Source of the DNA: Basidiobolus meristosporus CBS 931.73
Taxonomy: Eukaryota > Basidiobolomycota > Basidiobolomycetes > Basidiobolales > Basidiobolaceae
Assembly (NCBI GenBank): GCA_002104905.1
Contig: MCFE01000944.1
Location: 1-24,646, forward strand
Length of the DNA: 24,646 bases
Reading direction: 5' to 3'
In this document: piece by piece, positions 1 through 7,964 of the stretch
Layout of the letters: every line of letters starts with the position of its first letter
How positions within the stretch are numbered: the first letter of the stretch is position 1
Made by a program: the position numbers and the translations under genes
The notes under the pieces: generated by a model
Told to the model about the DNA's origin: nothing
What the model saw: the letters and a program-made list of their open reading frames with translations, nothing else
Databases searched by the model: none

Positions 1-971
1 AAATGAAAAATCTAATTTACAGAGTTACCCTGCTGGTGGATGAGATGGAATCTGTGGGCATACCAACTACTGATGAGGATATGATAGTTGCCATCCTGAA
101 TAGCCTGATAGACAAGTTTCAGGGCCTTGTATCAGCCCTAGAGTCCCAAACTGAAGATTTGACCTTAAGTTACAGATTTGGAAGGCTTCTGGATGAAGAA
201 TTAAGAAAATCAAGCACCAATGAGAAGGAAGAAGAAAATGATTTAATAAGCAATGATAACCAACAAAGGAGGTACCCAAGACCCAACAAAGGCAGCAGCA
301 GCCTGTTTTGCAACTACTGCAAAAGGAAAGGACACACATCAGACTGGTGTCTCAAAAAGAGAGATAATCAACAAAAGAAGCCTGAATATGGAAATGCTGC
401 AACAACTGATGATAGGCTCTTCATATCTGCACTAAATGCAAGCACAAACAAGGATTCTCAGACATGGTATATTGACTCTAAAGCATCTCAACACTTCTCA
501 CACCAAAAAGAACATTTTACCCAATATCAAGAAATTCCAATTTAGAAGGTTTTTGTGGGTGACAATAGAACACTTGATGCAGTGGGAGAAGGAATTGCCC
601 AAGTAAACCTTAGAAATAGTGAAGGAAGCCATACTCTGACTTTCAAAGAAGTACTCTATGTACCAGGAATAGCCAAGAACCAACTATATGTAAGCAAGGC
701 CACTGCAGAAGGACTCAGTTTCAACTTTGACAGTTCTAGATGCAAAATCACTGATCAAAATGGTGCCCATGTTGCTTTGGGTATCAGATATCAGAGTCTA
801 TACAAGTTGACTTATATTCCAGCATATCTAGAAGCCAATATAAGTAACTTAAATGAAGAAACACCAATGCTTTGGCACAGGAGATTTGGGCAAATCAATT
901 TTGATTATTTGCGCAAAATGATCAAAGATCAGCTAATTTCTGGAGTACAAAATGATCCCTCAGCTGATTAG
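1..971 (+). pseudogene. B1 gag C-terminal part, zinc knuckle and protease remnant
   Basis: The reading frame 3-545 gives the C-terminal half of a copia gag (UBN2-like capsid), with a stretch near residues 35-70 typical of the family. A CCHC knuckle follows at 309-350 (CNYCKRKGHTSDWC, CX2CX4HX4C), which would bind packaged RNA. The protease site at about 465-495 reads WYIDSKASQH where the family has WYIDSGASQH: the catalytic Asp is kept but the Gly of DSG is Lys. A stop follows at 543-545. The frame then resumes with VGDNRTLDAVGEG and LYVPGIAKN (555-971), the usual linker between protease and integrase. Two stops break the region, so this is a pseudogene. Confidence 0.9.
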
Positions 972-1560
972 GGGCACTGTGAGGCCTGCATATATAGGAA
1001 ACATGCCAGACAACCGTTCAAGAGCACTGGCTTAATCAAACCTAACAAAAAATTAGATCTAATTCACACACATCTGTGTGAACCTATGCAAAAGTTTTCC
1101 TTAGGAAAGATGAAGTATTTAATCACTTTTATTGATGATTATACCAGAAGCACATGGGACTACTTCATGGAGAGAAAGGAAAAAGCTCTGTCCAAGTTCA
1201 GGGAGCTTAAAGCCATGGTGGAGAGAGTAACTAGTAAAAAATCAAGAAAACATTCTCTGACAATGGTGGAGAATATATTTCCAAACTCTTCATCCACTTC
1301 TGCAAGATTCTTGGGATAAAGCACGTGACTTCTGTACCATACTCCCCACAGCCAAATGGAATAGCAGAATGTGCAAACAGATCAATAATTAATATGGCAA
1401 TATCTATGATCAAAAATTTCCCTCTGATTTTTGGGTGGAATCAGTTGCCACAGCTGGATACCTTAAAAATAGGAGTTATAAGTGAATATTTTCTAGTTCC
1501 ACACCATATGAGGCATGGTATGGATACAGACCATGTGCAGAACATCTAAGAATATTTGGG
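840..1560 (+). pseudogene. B1 integrase remnant
   Basis: Copia integrase joins the cDNA copy to host DNA. The HHCC zinc domain reads LWHRRFGQI (second His replaced by Gln) followed by CEAC near 985. The first catalytic Asp, normally in an HSD motif, is lost (IHTHLCEP near 1065). The second lies in SDNGGEY at about 1255-1275, in a different frame from the upstream part. The Glu lies in PNGIAECANRS at about 1350-1385. At least one stop (969-971) and a frame change near 1240 interrupt it. The C-terminal part becomes unreadable after about 1550. Confidence 0.88.
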
Positions 1561-1631
1561 TGTAGAGTATATGCCAAGAAGCTGCCTGGAAATCAGCCAA
1601 ATGTGAGCCAAAACATGTAAAATGCATATTT

Positions 1632-2012
1632 TTGGGCTACTGCAATGAGAGTAATACACACAGACTCTACAGTACCAAAGCAAAGAAGCCAATCAAGTCC
1701 AGGCAAGTGCTGCTTGAGGAATATTCAAAATATTTACAAAAAACAACATCAGATGATGACAAAAATCTGAACTCAAGTCCACCAACTGTCAGGATTAAAT
1801 CAGAGCAAAACAATGAAGATCTTTTCACTCCAGATGACTCTAAAACCATGGTTCTGCCTGAAGCAGAGCCCAGGAGTATCTCAGAAGTGATCACTTCAGT
1901 ATCAGTTGCCTGGAGATCCAATCGGACCAGAGAGAGCCCAAATTACTATATCAGTGAGGGTAAAGCATATCCTCTGCCTATTCAGTTCATATTGATGAAC
2001 CCCAGGCTGTAA
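1632..2012 (+). pseudogene. B1 integrase-RT linker region
   Basis: This begins with FLGYC-like residues just upstream (about 1625-1640) and the YSTKAKKPIKSRQVL motif that ends the copia integrase C-terminal region. A poorly conserved acidic and serine-rich linker of about 100 residues follows, leading to the RT. The minus-strand copy B2 has a homologous stretch at 13938-14321. There is no catalytic function here. It ends in a stop at 2010-2012, and the RT starts in another segment downstream. Confidence 0.8.
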
Positions 2013-2039
2013 AAGCAGCCCTAAATAGCCCTCAGACAA

Positions 2040-3553
2040 AGCTTTGGAGATCTGCAATGACTGAAGAATTTCAGGCCCTAATGGAACAACAAACTTGGGA
2101 CTTGGTCAAATTACCAATCAACCAAAAATCAATTGGATGCAGATGGGTCTTCAAGATAAAATACAAGGCTGATGGTACAATTGAAGGATACAAAGCAAGA
2201 CTTGCAGCCAAAGGATACTCTCAAACAAAAGGAGTTGACTAGACTGAGACCTTTGCACAGGTAGCCAAGTTTAATTCCATCAGATTACTATTGGCTATTG
2301 CATCCAAATATAAGTTTCTTATTCATCAAATGGATGCAAGAACTGCATTTTTGAATGGAGAACTTGATAAGGATATGTATATGGACCAGCCTGATGGGTT
2401 TGTTGACCAAGATAAACCCATTTGGTCTGCAAGCTTAAAAAGTCTCTATATGGTCTTAAGCAATCACCAAGAGCCTGGAATTGTAAGATAGATTCTTCTT
2501 TGGAGTCTCTGAGTTTCAAAAGGAGTAAAACTGACTATGGTACATACTATAAGCCAGATAGAGCAAGTCCAGTTCTATTAGCTTTAAATGTAGATGATCT
2601 TATTACAGCCTCCAATAACCTAGCAACATTGGAAGAGACTAAGTCCAGCCTTTCTAAGGAGTTCAAGATGTCCAATCTAGGAGAACTCAGTTACTACCTA
2701 GGGATTAAGCTTTCCATAGGCAGAGGTACCCAGACCATTACCCTAAGCCAATCCAAGTATATTGAAGATATACTGAAGAAGCTCAAAACAAAAGACTTTA
2801 AGCTGGCAGCTACCCCAATGGAGACAAACCTTAACTTGGTAAAACTCAACCAAATCAAGACAGCTTAATGCCATCTGAAAGCCCTGACTTTTCTTATCAA
2901 TCTAAAGTTGGAAGTCTGATATACATCATGCTTGGAACATGTCCAGTCATCTCACATTCAGTGGGAGCTGTCAGGCAGCATAATCAGAACTATGGATCTG
3001 ATCATATTGCAGCAGTTGAGCAGATTTTTAGATACCTAAAAGGAACTAATGATATCCGCTTAAGATACACTTATATGGATTAAGAACTGGATCTTGTGGG
3101 ATAAACTGATGCTGACTGGGGACAAAACCTGGAAGACAGAAGATCCACCATAGGATACATCTTTCATGTGATTCAAGGATGCAACCAACCATAGCACTTT
3201 CTACCACAGAGGCAGAGTATATGTCAGCATGTGAATCTACAAAAGAAGCAATGCAGCTAAGAAAGCTTTTTACAGATTTAAACATATATCAAAAAAGGCC
3301 TATTACTTTTTTTAAGATAATCAGGGTGTATACAATTAAGTGGAAATCCAGCTTTTCATGCTAGAGCTGAGCACATAGATATTAGACATCATTTCATACA
3401 TGAAGCTATAGAGAATAACTTAGTTAGCTTAATTTACTGTCCTTCAGATGAAATGATTGCAGACATATTTACCAAACCATTAGCAAGAAACAAGTCTAAA
3501 TATCTTAGGTCAAAATTGGGACTAGTTGGTATGAGCATTTGGCTGAGTGGGAG
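2040..3553 (+). pseudogene. B1 reverse transcriptase and RNase H remnant
   Basis: The RVT_2 region starts with WRSAMTEEFQAL and WDLVKLP at about 2045-2110. It continues with GCRWVFKIK, YKARLAAKGYSQ, IHQMDARTAFLNGEL, SLYGLKQSPRAW and LNVDDL near 2585 (YVDDL in active enzymes; the Tyr is Asn here, both Asp kept). RNase H follows, with ALSTTEAEYMSAC near 3185. The end, near 3490-3540, resembles the family C-terminus. Stops at about 2240, 2866 and 3081 and frameshifts near 2425 and 3100-3170 break it. A purine run, GAGTGGGAG (3545-3553), abuts the LTR and is the likely plus-strand primer. Confidence 0.9.
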
Positions 3554-3609
3554 TGTTGCAAAAATTTGTAATTCCACCTTAACATTCACCTAACTTAGTC
3601 ACTTAGATC
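3554..3609 (+). repeat. B1 3' LTR, first 56 bp only
   Basis: Starts TGTTGCAAAAA directly after the purine tract. About 56 bp match the outer tip of the B2 LTR (reverse complement of 22321 backwards), through the shared words AATTCCACC and ACTTAGTC. Homology to B2 stops exactly where the TGTGGTAATGG start of the G2 LTR begins. G2 therefore integrated in this LTR. The rest of the B1 LTR is not found to the right, because the G2 element is truncated there. Confidence 0.8.
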
Positions 3610-3639
3610 TGTGGTAATGGAAAGTATTCCATTACTACA
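3610..3639 (+). repeat. Hairpin at the tip of the G2 LTR
   Basis: TGTGGTAATGGAA (3610-3622) and TTCCATTACTACA (3627-3639) are inverted repeats: 12 of 13 pairs match across a 4-base AGTA loop. The terminal TGT of the LTR is part of the stem. Confidence 0.75.
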
Positions 3640-3998
3640 ATATATCAAAACCAATATTGCACCCATTTCCTTATTTTGCTTTTTGCTATTGTAATATACA
3701 AGTTAAAGATCCAGAAATTCCAACTTTAAATGACAAATACCCCAGACTCTGACAGGCAATCCACCCAAGAATATTATGTCATACAGAACATGCAGTAGCC
3801 AACACATGTTTCAAATTACAGCTCATTTGAAGCAGTACTTAAGGATTTATGACCAAAAGAGTCCAATTATTATATATACTAGGCCACTATTGCTAGGATT
3901 ACTATTGTGACTTTGATTGCGTGTAACTTTTGAGCCAGCCCATCATATCACGTGATATTCTCACAGGTGCTGTGCCTATGTCATAATACAATACAACA
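3610..3998 (+). repeat. G2 5' LTR (389 bp, inferred ends)
   Basis: Starts TGTGGTAATGG, ends ATACAACA, and is followed after two bases by a TTTGGTGG primer site. The left end is supported by the exact loss of B1/B2 LTR homology. The right end is supported by the CA dinucleotide next to the primer site. A TATATATA run at 3871-3878 is a candidate promoter. The outer tip is a 13-bp inverted repeat (separate entry). No second copy lies in the window, so the ends are inferred. Confidence 0.65.
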
Positions 3999-4002
3999 AG
4001 AA

Positions 4003-4020
4003 TTTGGTGGAGGACCTGGG
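4003..4020 (+). promoter_or_regulatory. Putative G2 primer-binding site
   Basis: TTTGGTGGAGGACCTGGG starts four bases after the CA end of the inferred LTR. TGG complements the CCA tail of a tRNA, as at normal Ty3 primer sites. I cannot assign the tRNA from memory. Confidence 0.45.
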
Positions 4021-4065
4021 TAGTTTGAACCTTTCACTTTACAAGCATCAACAAACATTACAAGA

Positions 4066-5073
4066 ATGACCAACACACCACTCCCAGCAATAATAGCCAC
4101 TTTCAAGGGTGCCATCCCAGTATAATTCTCAGGAGAGAATGTTGCTGAGTTTCTAGAAGAGTTTAACAATATAGCTGCAGGATTTGAGCTATCACACAAG
4201 AACAAAATTCAGTTGTTTCCCTTTCTCTGCAAAGTTGAAGTATCAAGATTTTTACAAAGTTTCAATCCATTTGAGGTATCTGTTGGCACTGACTATAACT
4301 TGGACACTGCTCAACAAGCTATTTTAGCTGAGTACCAAAAGGAAGCACAGCTTGTTACACTAAATGAGCTACAAATGCCTTACAACATGACCCAAACCTT
4401 GCAAAAGTGCATTCAAAAGTTTGAGTCAAAAGCAAGGCATGTTGAAGCGGCTATTGGAATTCCAAGATTTTATCAAAGAAACTATTTTCTGATGAATATG
4501 CCTCCTGAAATACATAATGCCATTAGCCAGCAAGTTCAGGCTACTAACTCCTACAACAATGTTAAACAAATGCTGTTAAACTCTCAATTAGGGAGACAAG
4601 TCATGGATTCCCTCAATACTCAAGTGAGGATTCCCACCCCAGCCAAACAAATTCTTCATTGTACAAATAGCCCACAAAGTAATCAGGTTAATGAATTAGT
4701 TGATGCATTAGGAAAACTGACGCTTAAGTTAGACTCTCAAGGTGTACCATCATCAAGCATCAACAAGGCAAGAACATAAAATCCCAAAACAGCCAGTAAT
4801 TATCCACAGCAAACCAAATATTGTGTGTACTGTGAATCTGCTGAACATAGTTGTTATGGTTGTCAAATATTAAATATCATTATTGACAGTCATAAAGTTA
4901 TGACTAATTGCTATGGGAAGATCTGTGATATTGCAGGAAACCCCTTGCCTATCAACCAAGGTTACGGTGGAATGAGGTCCTATATACTTGCTCAAGAAGA
5001 ATCAAGTAAAAGCACCACAACATTAAATTTTATACAAATCCAAAAGACTGCAGAAATTCCAAGCAATGAATGT
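4066..5073 (+). pseudogene. G2 gag with zinc knuckle
   Basis: The ATG at 4066-4068 lies 50 bases after the primer site and opens a frame interrupted by a stop at 4123-4125, resuming through 4776. The region FSGENVAEFLEEFNNI (about 4126-4175) matches the opening of fungal Ty3 capsids. After a stop at 4777-4779 the same frame carries a knuckle, CVYCESAEHSCYGC (CX2CX4HX4C, about 4822-4863), and then GKICDIAGNPLP with GGMRSYI. This arrangement after the knuckle is, as I recall, typical of fungal Ty3 gag. The frame stops again at 5074-5076. The product would form particles around element RNA, but this copy is broken by at least three stops. Confidence 0.75.
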
Positions 5074-5076
5074 TAA

Positions 5077-5966
5077 ATACTCACAATATCAGACCCATCA
5101 GGGCAGGTCCAAGAATATCTAAAGGAAAAAGAGGAAGTTGAAGAATTTGACTGCCTTATTGATAAGAGAAAATATGTCTCTTCCAAGAGCAATCCTAGAT
5201 GAGTGTTTACCACCAAGAGAAATCAGCCAGTTGTTGAAATACCAGTACAGCCAAAAACATCAAAAATCCAAAAAGAACACTTGCAATCTTAATATAAGTA
5301 TGACACTACTGCAATCACACAGAAAGTTATCAACAAAATCCAGAAATCTCCATTTCCACAACTTACAAATCAAGAAATGTTCACCACTGTCAACAATCTC
5401 AGTCAACTACTACCAGAAATAGCTAAGCCTATGAACAAAGATATCCTGAAGAATTATCAAGAACAGTTGTCAACAACATTATCAAGTGAACAACTACAAT
5501 TTGAAGTGGAAAAAGCCTTTTACTCTATTACAACAGGAATATATGCTACTACAATCAACAATGTTAAAGTGGAATGTGTTTTTAATTCAGGATCAGAAAT
5601 CAATGCTATCACTGCAATGACTATTGAAAAATCAAATTACCATTGACAGAAGTTGACTGGAATATGAGAACTGCTACAGGTGCAACAGAGAAGATGCTTG
5701 GACTTTGTCACTCTGTGACAATTGAAACTGGAGGAATCAGGGTTACTTCTCCCTTTTTCATTGTTGCCAATGAACCCACTATTGAAATATTGTTAGGACA
5801 ACCTTATGAGAGAAAATGTCTTCTACAAGCTGATAACAGACCTGATGGAAGCTTATGGCTGACAACCACTTCTGACAATCAAAAAAGAAGGGCAACTTTT
5901 TGTGCAGCAGAAGAGAATAATCCAGGAAATGCAGACTCAATTCCAGTACAACATATAGGTTCATAA
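5077..5966 (+). pseudogene. G2 aspartic protease region
   Basis: The gag frame continues through two more stops (about 5200 and 5293) and a readable segment from 5377. The protease core reads VECVFNSGSEINAI at about 5569-5612. The active-site DSG is NSG, so the catalytic Asp is replaced by Asn. A frame change near 5640 leads into the flap and C-terminal half (5643-5966), with GLCHSVTIETGG and LLGQPYERK. In an active element this would cleave Gag-Pol. Coding homology ends close to 5960, where copia sequence begins. The final GS residues and stop belong to the junction. Confidence 0.78.
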
Positions 5967-6533
5967 GGACATTTTGCTCTAAAATGGAAAATTGCAAGCC
6001 TGCAGCTACCCAATGGACAATAATTTGAAATTGAGCAAATCTCAGCCAGTTTCTGGTGAAAACAGCTCAAATATGGACCAAAACTTTTCCTATCAATCAA
6101 TGGCTGATAATCTGATGTACTTGATGGTGTCTACAAATCAAGATACTGCAGTGGCAGCTGGAATAGTTAGTCAATTCATGCAGAATTATGGATCAGGTCA
6201 AATTACAGCAGTTAAGCGGATTTTCAGATATCTACAAGGTACCAAAAATATGGTACTAGTGTACTCTGGAGCAGCTAATAGGCAGAAAGTTGATTGTTAC
6301 AGTAACTCAGACTGGGGTAGAGATCTGATTGGCAGATGCTCTACAACTGGGTATATATTTCTTTATGCTGGTGCAGCAATTGCTTGGAATTGCAAGAAAC
6401 AATCAACTGTGGCCCTTTCTACAACTGAAGCAGAATACATGGCTGCTTGCCAAGTAACTAAGGAGGCTATATGACTACAGAAATTACTCAAAGACTTAGG
6501 CTTTAATATGGATGAAACAACATGTATTTACAA
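5960..6533 (+). pseudogene. A2 copia RT/RNase H, left part
   Basis: Copy A2 starts here without its 5' LTR, gag, protease, integrase and most of RT. The first recognisable residues correspond to RDILRRFKMENCKPAATPMD of A1 near 10430-10495. The frame 5992-6474 carries QSMADNLMYLMVSTNQD and the RNase H motif VALSTTEAEYMAACQ. A TGG-to-TGA change gives a stop at 6472-6474. The match continues to TCIYN at 6533, where Ty3 element G1 interrupts it, and resumes at 12490. Its fusion to G2 at about 5960 looks like a deletion junction. Confidence 0.9.
6530..6533 (+). repeat. Target duplication ACAA, left of G1
   Basis: ACAA abuts the TG start of the left G1 LTR. The same four bases follow the CA end of the right G1 LTR at 12490-12493. 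The flanks together rebuild the copia RNase H coding sequence. Confidence 0.85.
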
Positions 6534-6902
6534 TGTTGTGATCTGCTGCTTAAATGCTTAAGTTAGATCAGTTTTTAGCCAAATCAGTTAGTTACATGTT
6601 TAGGTTATCAGTGTATCAGTGTTACCTATCAAATCAGTAGCATTACTCAGCAAATGAATCAGCATATCTTTATCAGACAGAAATAGTTATATTAAGTAGG
6701 ATCTTATTGGGTGATGATGATGCAATCAAATGTGTCATCAGCCACAGCCAACATTGGGAAATACAGTTAGTCAGTAGTTGATCTGGCAAAATGTATATAA
6801 GGAGCTGCTGGAATCTCAATAAAGATCAATTCAAGTTTTAATGAATACAATACTAGCTGAACTCCCTATTCCTCTAAAACTCTTATACCAAGACTTGTAA
6901 CA
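6534..6902 (+). repeat. G1 left LTR (369 bp)
   Basis: TGTTGTGATC...CTTGTAACA. It aligns end to end with 12122-12489 and with the solo LTR 21679-22046. The U3 part holds eight ATCAG words. TATATAA lies at 6794-6800 and AATAAA at 6818-6823, giving the promoter and polyadenylation signals and a short inferred R region after them. Confidence 0.92.
6794..6823 (+). promoter_or_regulatory. G1 LTR TATA box and poly(A) signal
   Basis: TATATAA (6794-6800) and AATAAA (6818-6823) are 24 bases apart, start to start. Both are conserved in the other two G1 LTRs (12381 and 12405; 21938 and 21962). Confidence 0.65.
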
Positions 6903-6926
6903 TTGATAGCAGCAATAATCAGAAAC
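6903..6926 (+). other. G1 internal leader with possible primer site
   Basis: The 24 bases between the left LTR and A1. TGATAGCAG at 6904-6912 resembles the TGGTAGCAG-type site that pairs with the 3' end of initiator tRNA-Met in many elements. With one mismatch in nine this is only suggestive. The last five bases, GAAAC, are the A1 target duplication. Confidence 0.4.
6922..6926 (+). repeat. Target duplication GAAAC, left of A1
   Basis: Identical to 11613-11617 just after the right A1 LTR. Five bases is the usual copia duplication length. Confidence 0.9.
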
Positions 6927-7295
6927 TGTTGAAATATTGGACTATTTGGTATCATTCAGCAGCTAAAAATTTACTTAACAATTCTAGGCCAGTCTTAGTT
7001 ACTGTAAAACTCATTTACTGCCTTAACCTTGCCGCTTTCTCCAGATATATGATCTTATGATTATTCCCCCATAGTCAGGATCAAATTAGCACTATTACCA
7101 AACATTATGTACTAACCCTGAAACTGTTACAGAATGCTCCTGAATATTGAGAAACCCTCCCTACTTAGTGTTGCAGCTGTATTACTTCTACAAAGGTATA
7201 AATACTGAGCTTCTTTATGAATAAACAACAGTTCAACTATTATCACTATTTCTTGATAAGTTCCTTATATCCAAATCACTTCTTAAATTGCAACA
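6927..7295 (+). repeat. A1 5' LTR (369 bp)
   Basis: TGTTGAAATATT...AAATTGCAACA. TATAAATA at 7197-7204 is the likely promoter and AATAAA at 7220-7225 the poly(A) signal. It aligns along its whole length with 11244-11612, 12728-13096 and the two A3 LTRs. Confidence 0.95.
7197..7225 (+). promoter_or_regulatory. A1 LTR TATA box and poly(A) signal
   Basis: TATAAATA (7197-7204) with AATAAA (7220-7225) 23 bases downstream, also present in the right A1 LTR. Transcription would start close to or just after the AATAAA, so the signal would act only in the 3' LTR. Confidence 0.65.
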
Positions 7296-7307
7296 GGTTA
7301 TGAGCCC
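7296..7307 (+). promoter_or_regulatory. A1 primer-binding site for a tRNA-iMet fragment
   Basis: GGTTATGAGCCC directly follows the LTR. Its complement, GGGCTCATAACC, contains the CAT anticodon, its loop (CTCATAA) and the GGG/CC stem bases characteristic of initiator tRNA-Met. It is therefore not a tRNA 3' end. Drosophila copia and yeast Ty5 are known to prime with initiator-tRNA fragments in this way. Confidence 0.8.
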
Positions 7308-7331
7308 CAATTGCCTTAATCTATTCTAAAG

Positions 7332-7952
7332 ATGACTTCTACCAGCAAACAAAGCAATACTAACATCTTCCCTGTAAAGGAGAGGTTTGATGGGAAGAAC
7401 TACAGACTTTGGAGAATCAAGATGCAGACCCACCTTGAGGAAAGAAAGCTTTGGAACATAGTAACAGGAAAGGAAGTTGAGCCCAAAGGAACAGCAGAAG
7501 ATGTGGAGAAGTTTCAAGAGAAGGAGAGAAAGGCCTTCAATGCAATATGCATCAATGTGCAAGACTCCTTCATTGGACAAATCCATGCCTCAAATACTAC
7601 CAAAGCAGCATGGGAATCCTTAGAGAAGATCTTTAGAGCAAAGTCAGTATCAAGCAAGCTTTATTTGAAACAAAAGCTCTTCAACATGAGAAAAAAGCCC
7701 AATGATGGCATGCTACAACTCATTACCAGAGTGGAGATACTTGCAGAAGCACTTTACAGTATTAATGCTGGTGTAGATGATGAAGAAAAGATACTCTGTC
7801 TGCTTTGCAGCCTACCAGACAAGTATGAGCCACTCATACTTTCTTTTGAAAGCAGAGAAGACAACTTGACTTTAGACTATGTCAAAGCAAGACTTCTCCA
7901 TGAAGAACTCAGATGTAATAATCAAGCAGAGAAAACTGAAGATAATGCTTGA
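7332..7952 (+). pseudogene. A1 gag (capsid), ends in TGA before the zinc knuckle
   Basis: 206 codons from ATG 7332, 36 bases after the LTR. The sequence shows FDGKNYRLWRIKMQTHLE near residues 18-35, LLCSLPDKYEPLILSFES near 155-172 and LTLDYVKARLLHEELR near 177-192, the copia gag (UBN2) layout. It would form the particle shell. The frame hits TGA at 7950-7952 and TAA at 7962-7964, then runs on in the same frame into the CCHC knuckle. Copy A3 has both stops at the same codons; A4 has neither. The truncated product could still fold as capsid but lacks the RNA-binding knuckle. A 60-base GT...AG stretch (7915-7974) covers both stops. Confidence 0.88.
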
Positions 7953-7964
7953 TTCAGTTCATAA

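Larger units (their letters stand above)
1..3609 (+). mobile_element. Copia family B element B1, 5'-truncated by window edge
   Basis: A decayed Ty1/copia LTR retrotransposon. Order of remnants: gag, CCHC knuckle, protease, integrase, reverse transcriptase, RNase H, purine tract, start of 3' LTR. Protease-integrase-RT-RNase H is the copia order, with integrase before RT. The window opens inside gag, so the 5' LTR and gag N-terminus lie outside. The minus-strand copy B2 is the same family and supplies the gag start and 5' LTR. The reading frame is broken many times, so the copy is dead. The 3' end was split by Ty3 element G2. Confidence 0.93.
3610..5960 (+). mobile_element. Ty3/gypsy element G2, 3'-truncated
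   Basis: A Ty3-type element with 5' LTR, primer site, gag, zinc knuckle and aspartic protease. It ends abruptly at about 5960, where sequence switches to the RT of a copia element. RT, RNase H, integrase and 3' LTR are missing. The assignment rests on the protease and gag motifs, which match those I know from fungal Ty3 elements. No right-hand duplication can be checked because of the truncation. The right boundary is accurate to about 15 bp. Confidence 0.8.

Noticed and set aside
2319-2519. Minus-strand open frame opposite B1 RT
   Set aside because: Shadow of the RT coding strand. Similar mirror frames recur opposite A1 and A3 RT (10007-10198, 16648-16962) and only reflect codon composition.
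3981-4205. Minus-strand open frame across the G2 leader and gag start
   Set aside because: It lies opposite a recognisable Ty3 gag and primer site and has no family motifs.
6534-7295. G1 and family-A LTRs being one family because both are about 369 bp
   Set aside because: Their sequences do not align, target duplications are 4 and 5 bp, and primer sites differ. The equal length is coincidence.
7950-7964. Programmed stop-codon readthrough in A1/A3 gag
   Set aside because: Two different stops four codons apart would both have to be read through, and no known leaky context (such as CAATTA or CTA after the stop) is present.
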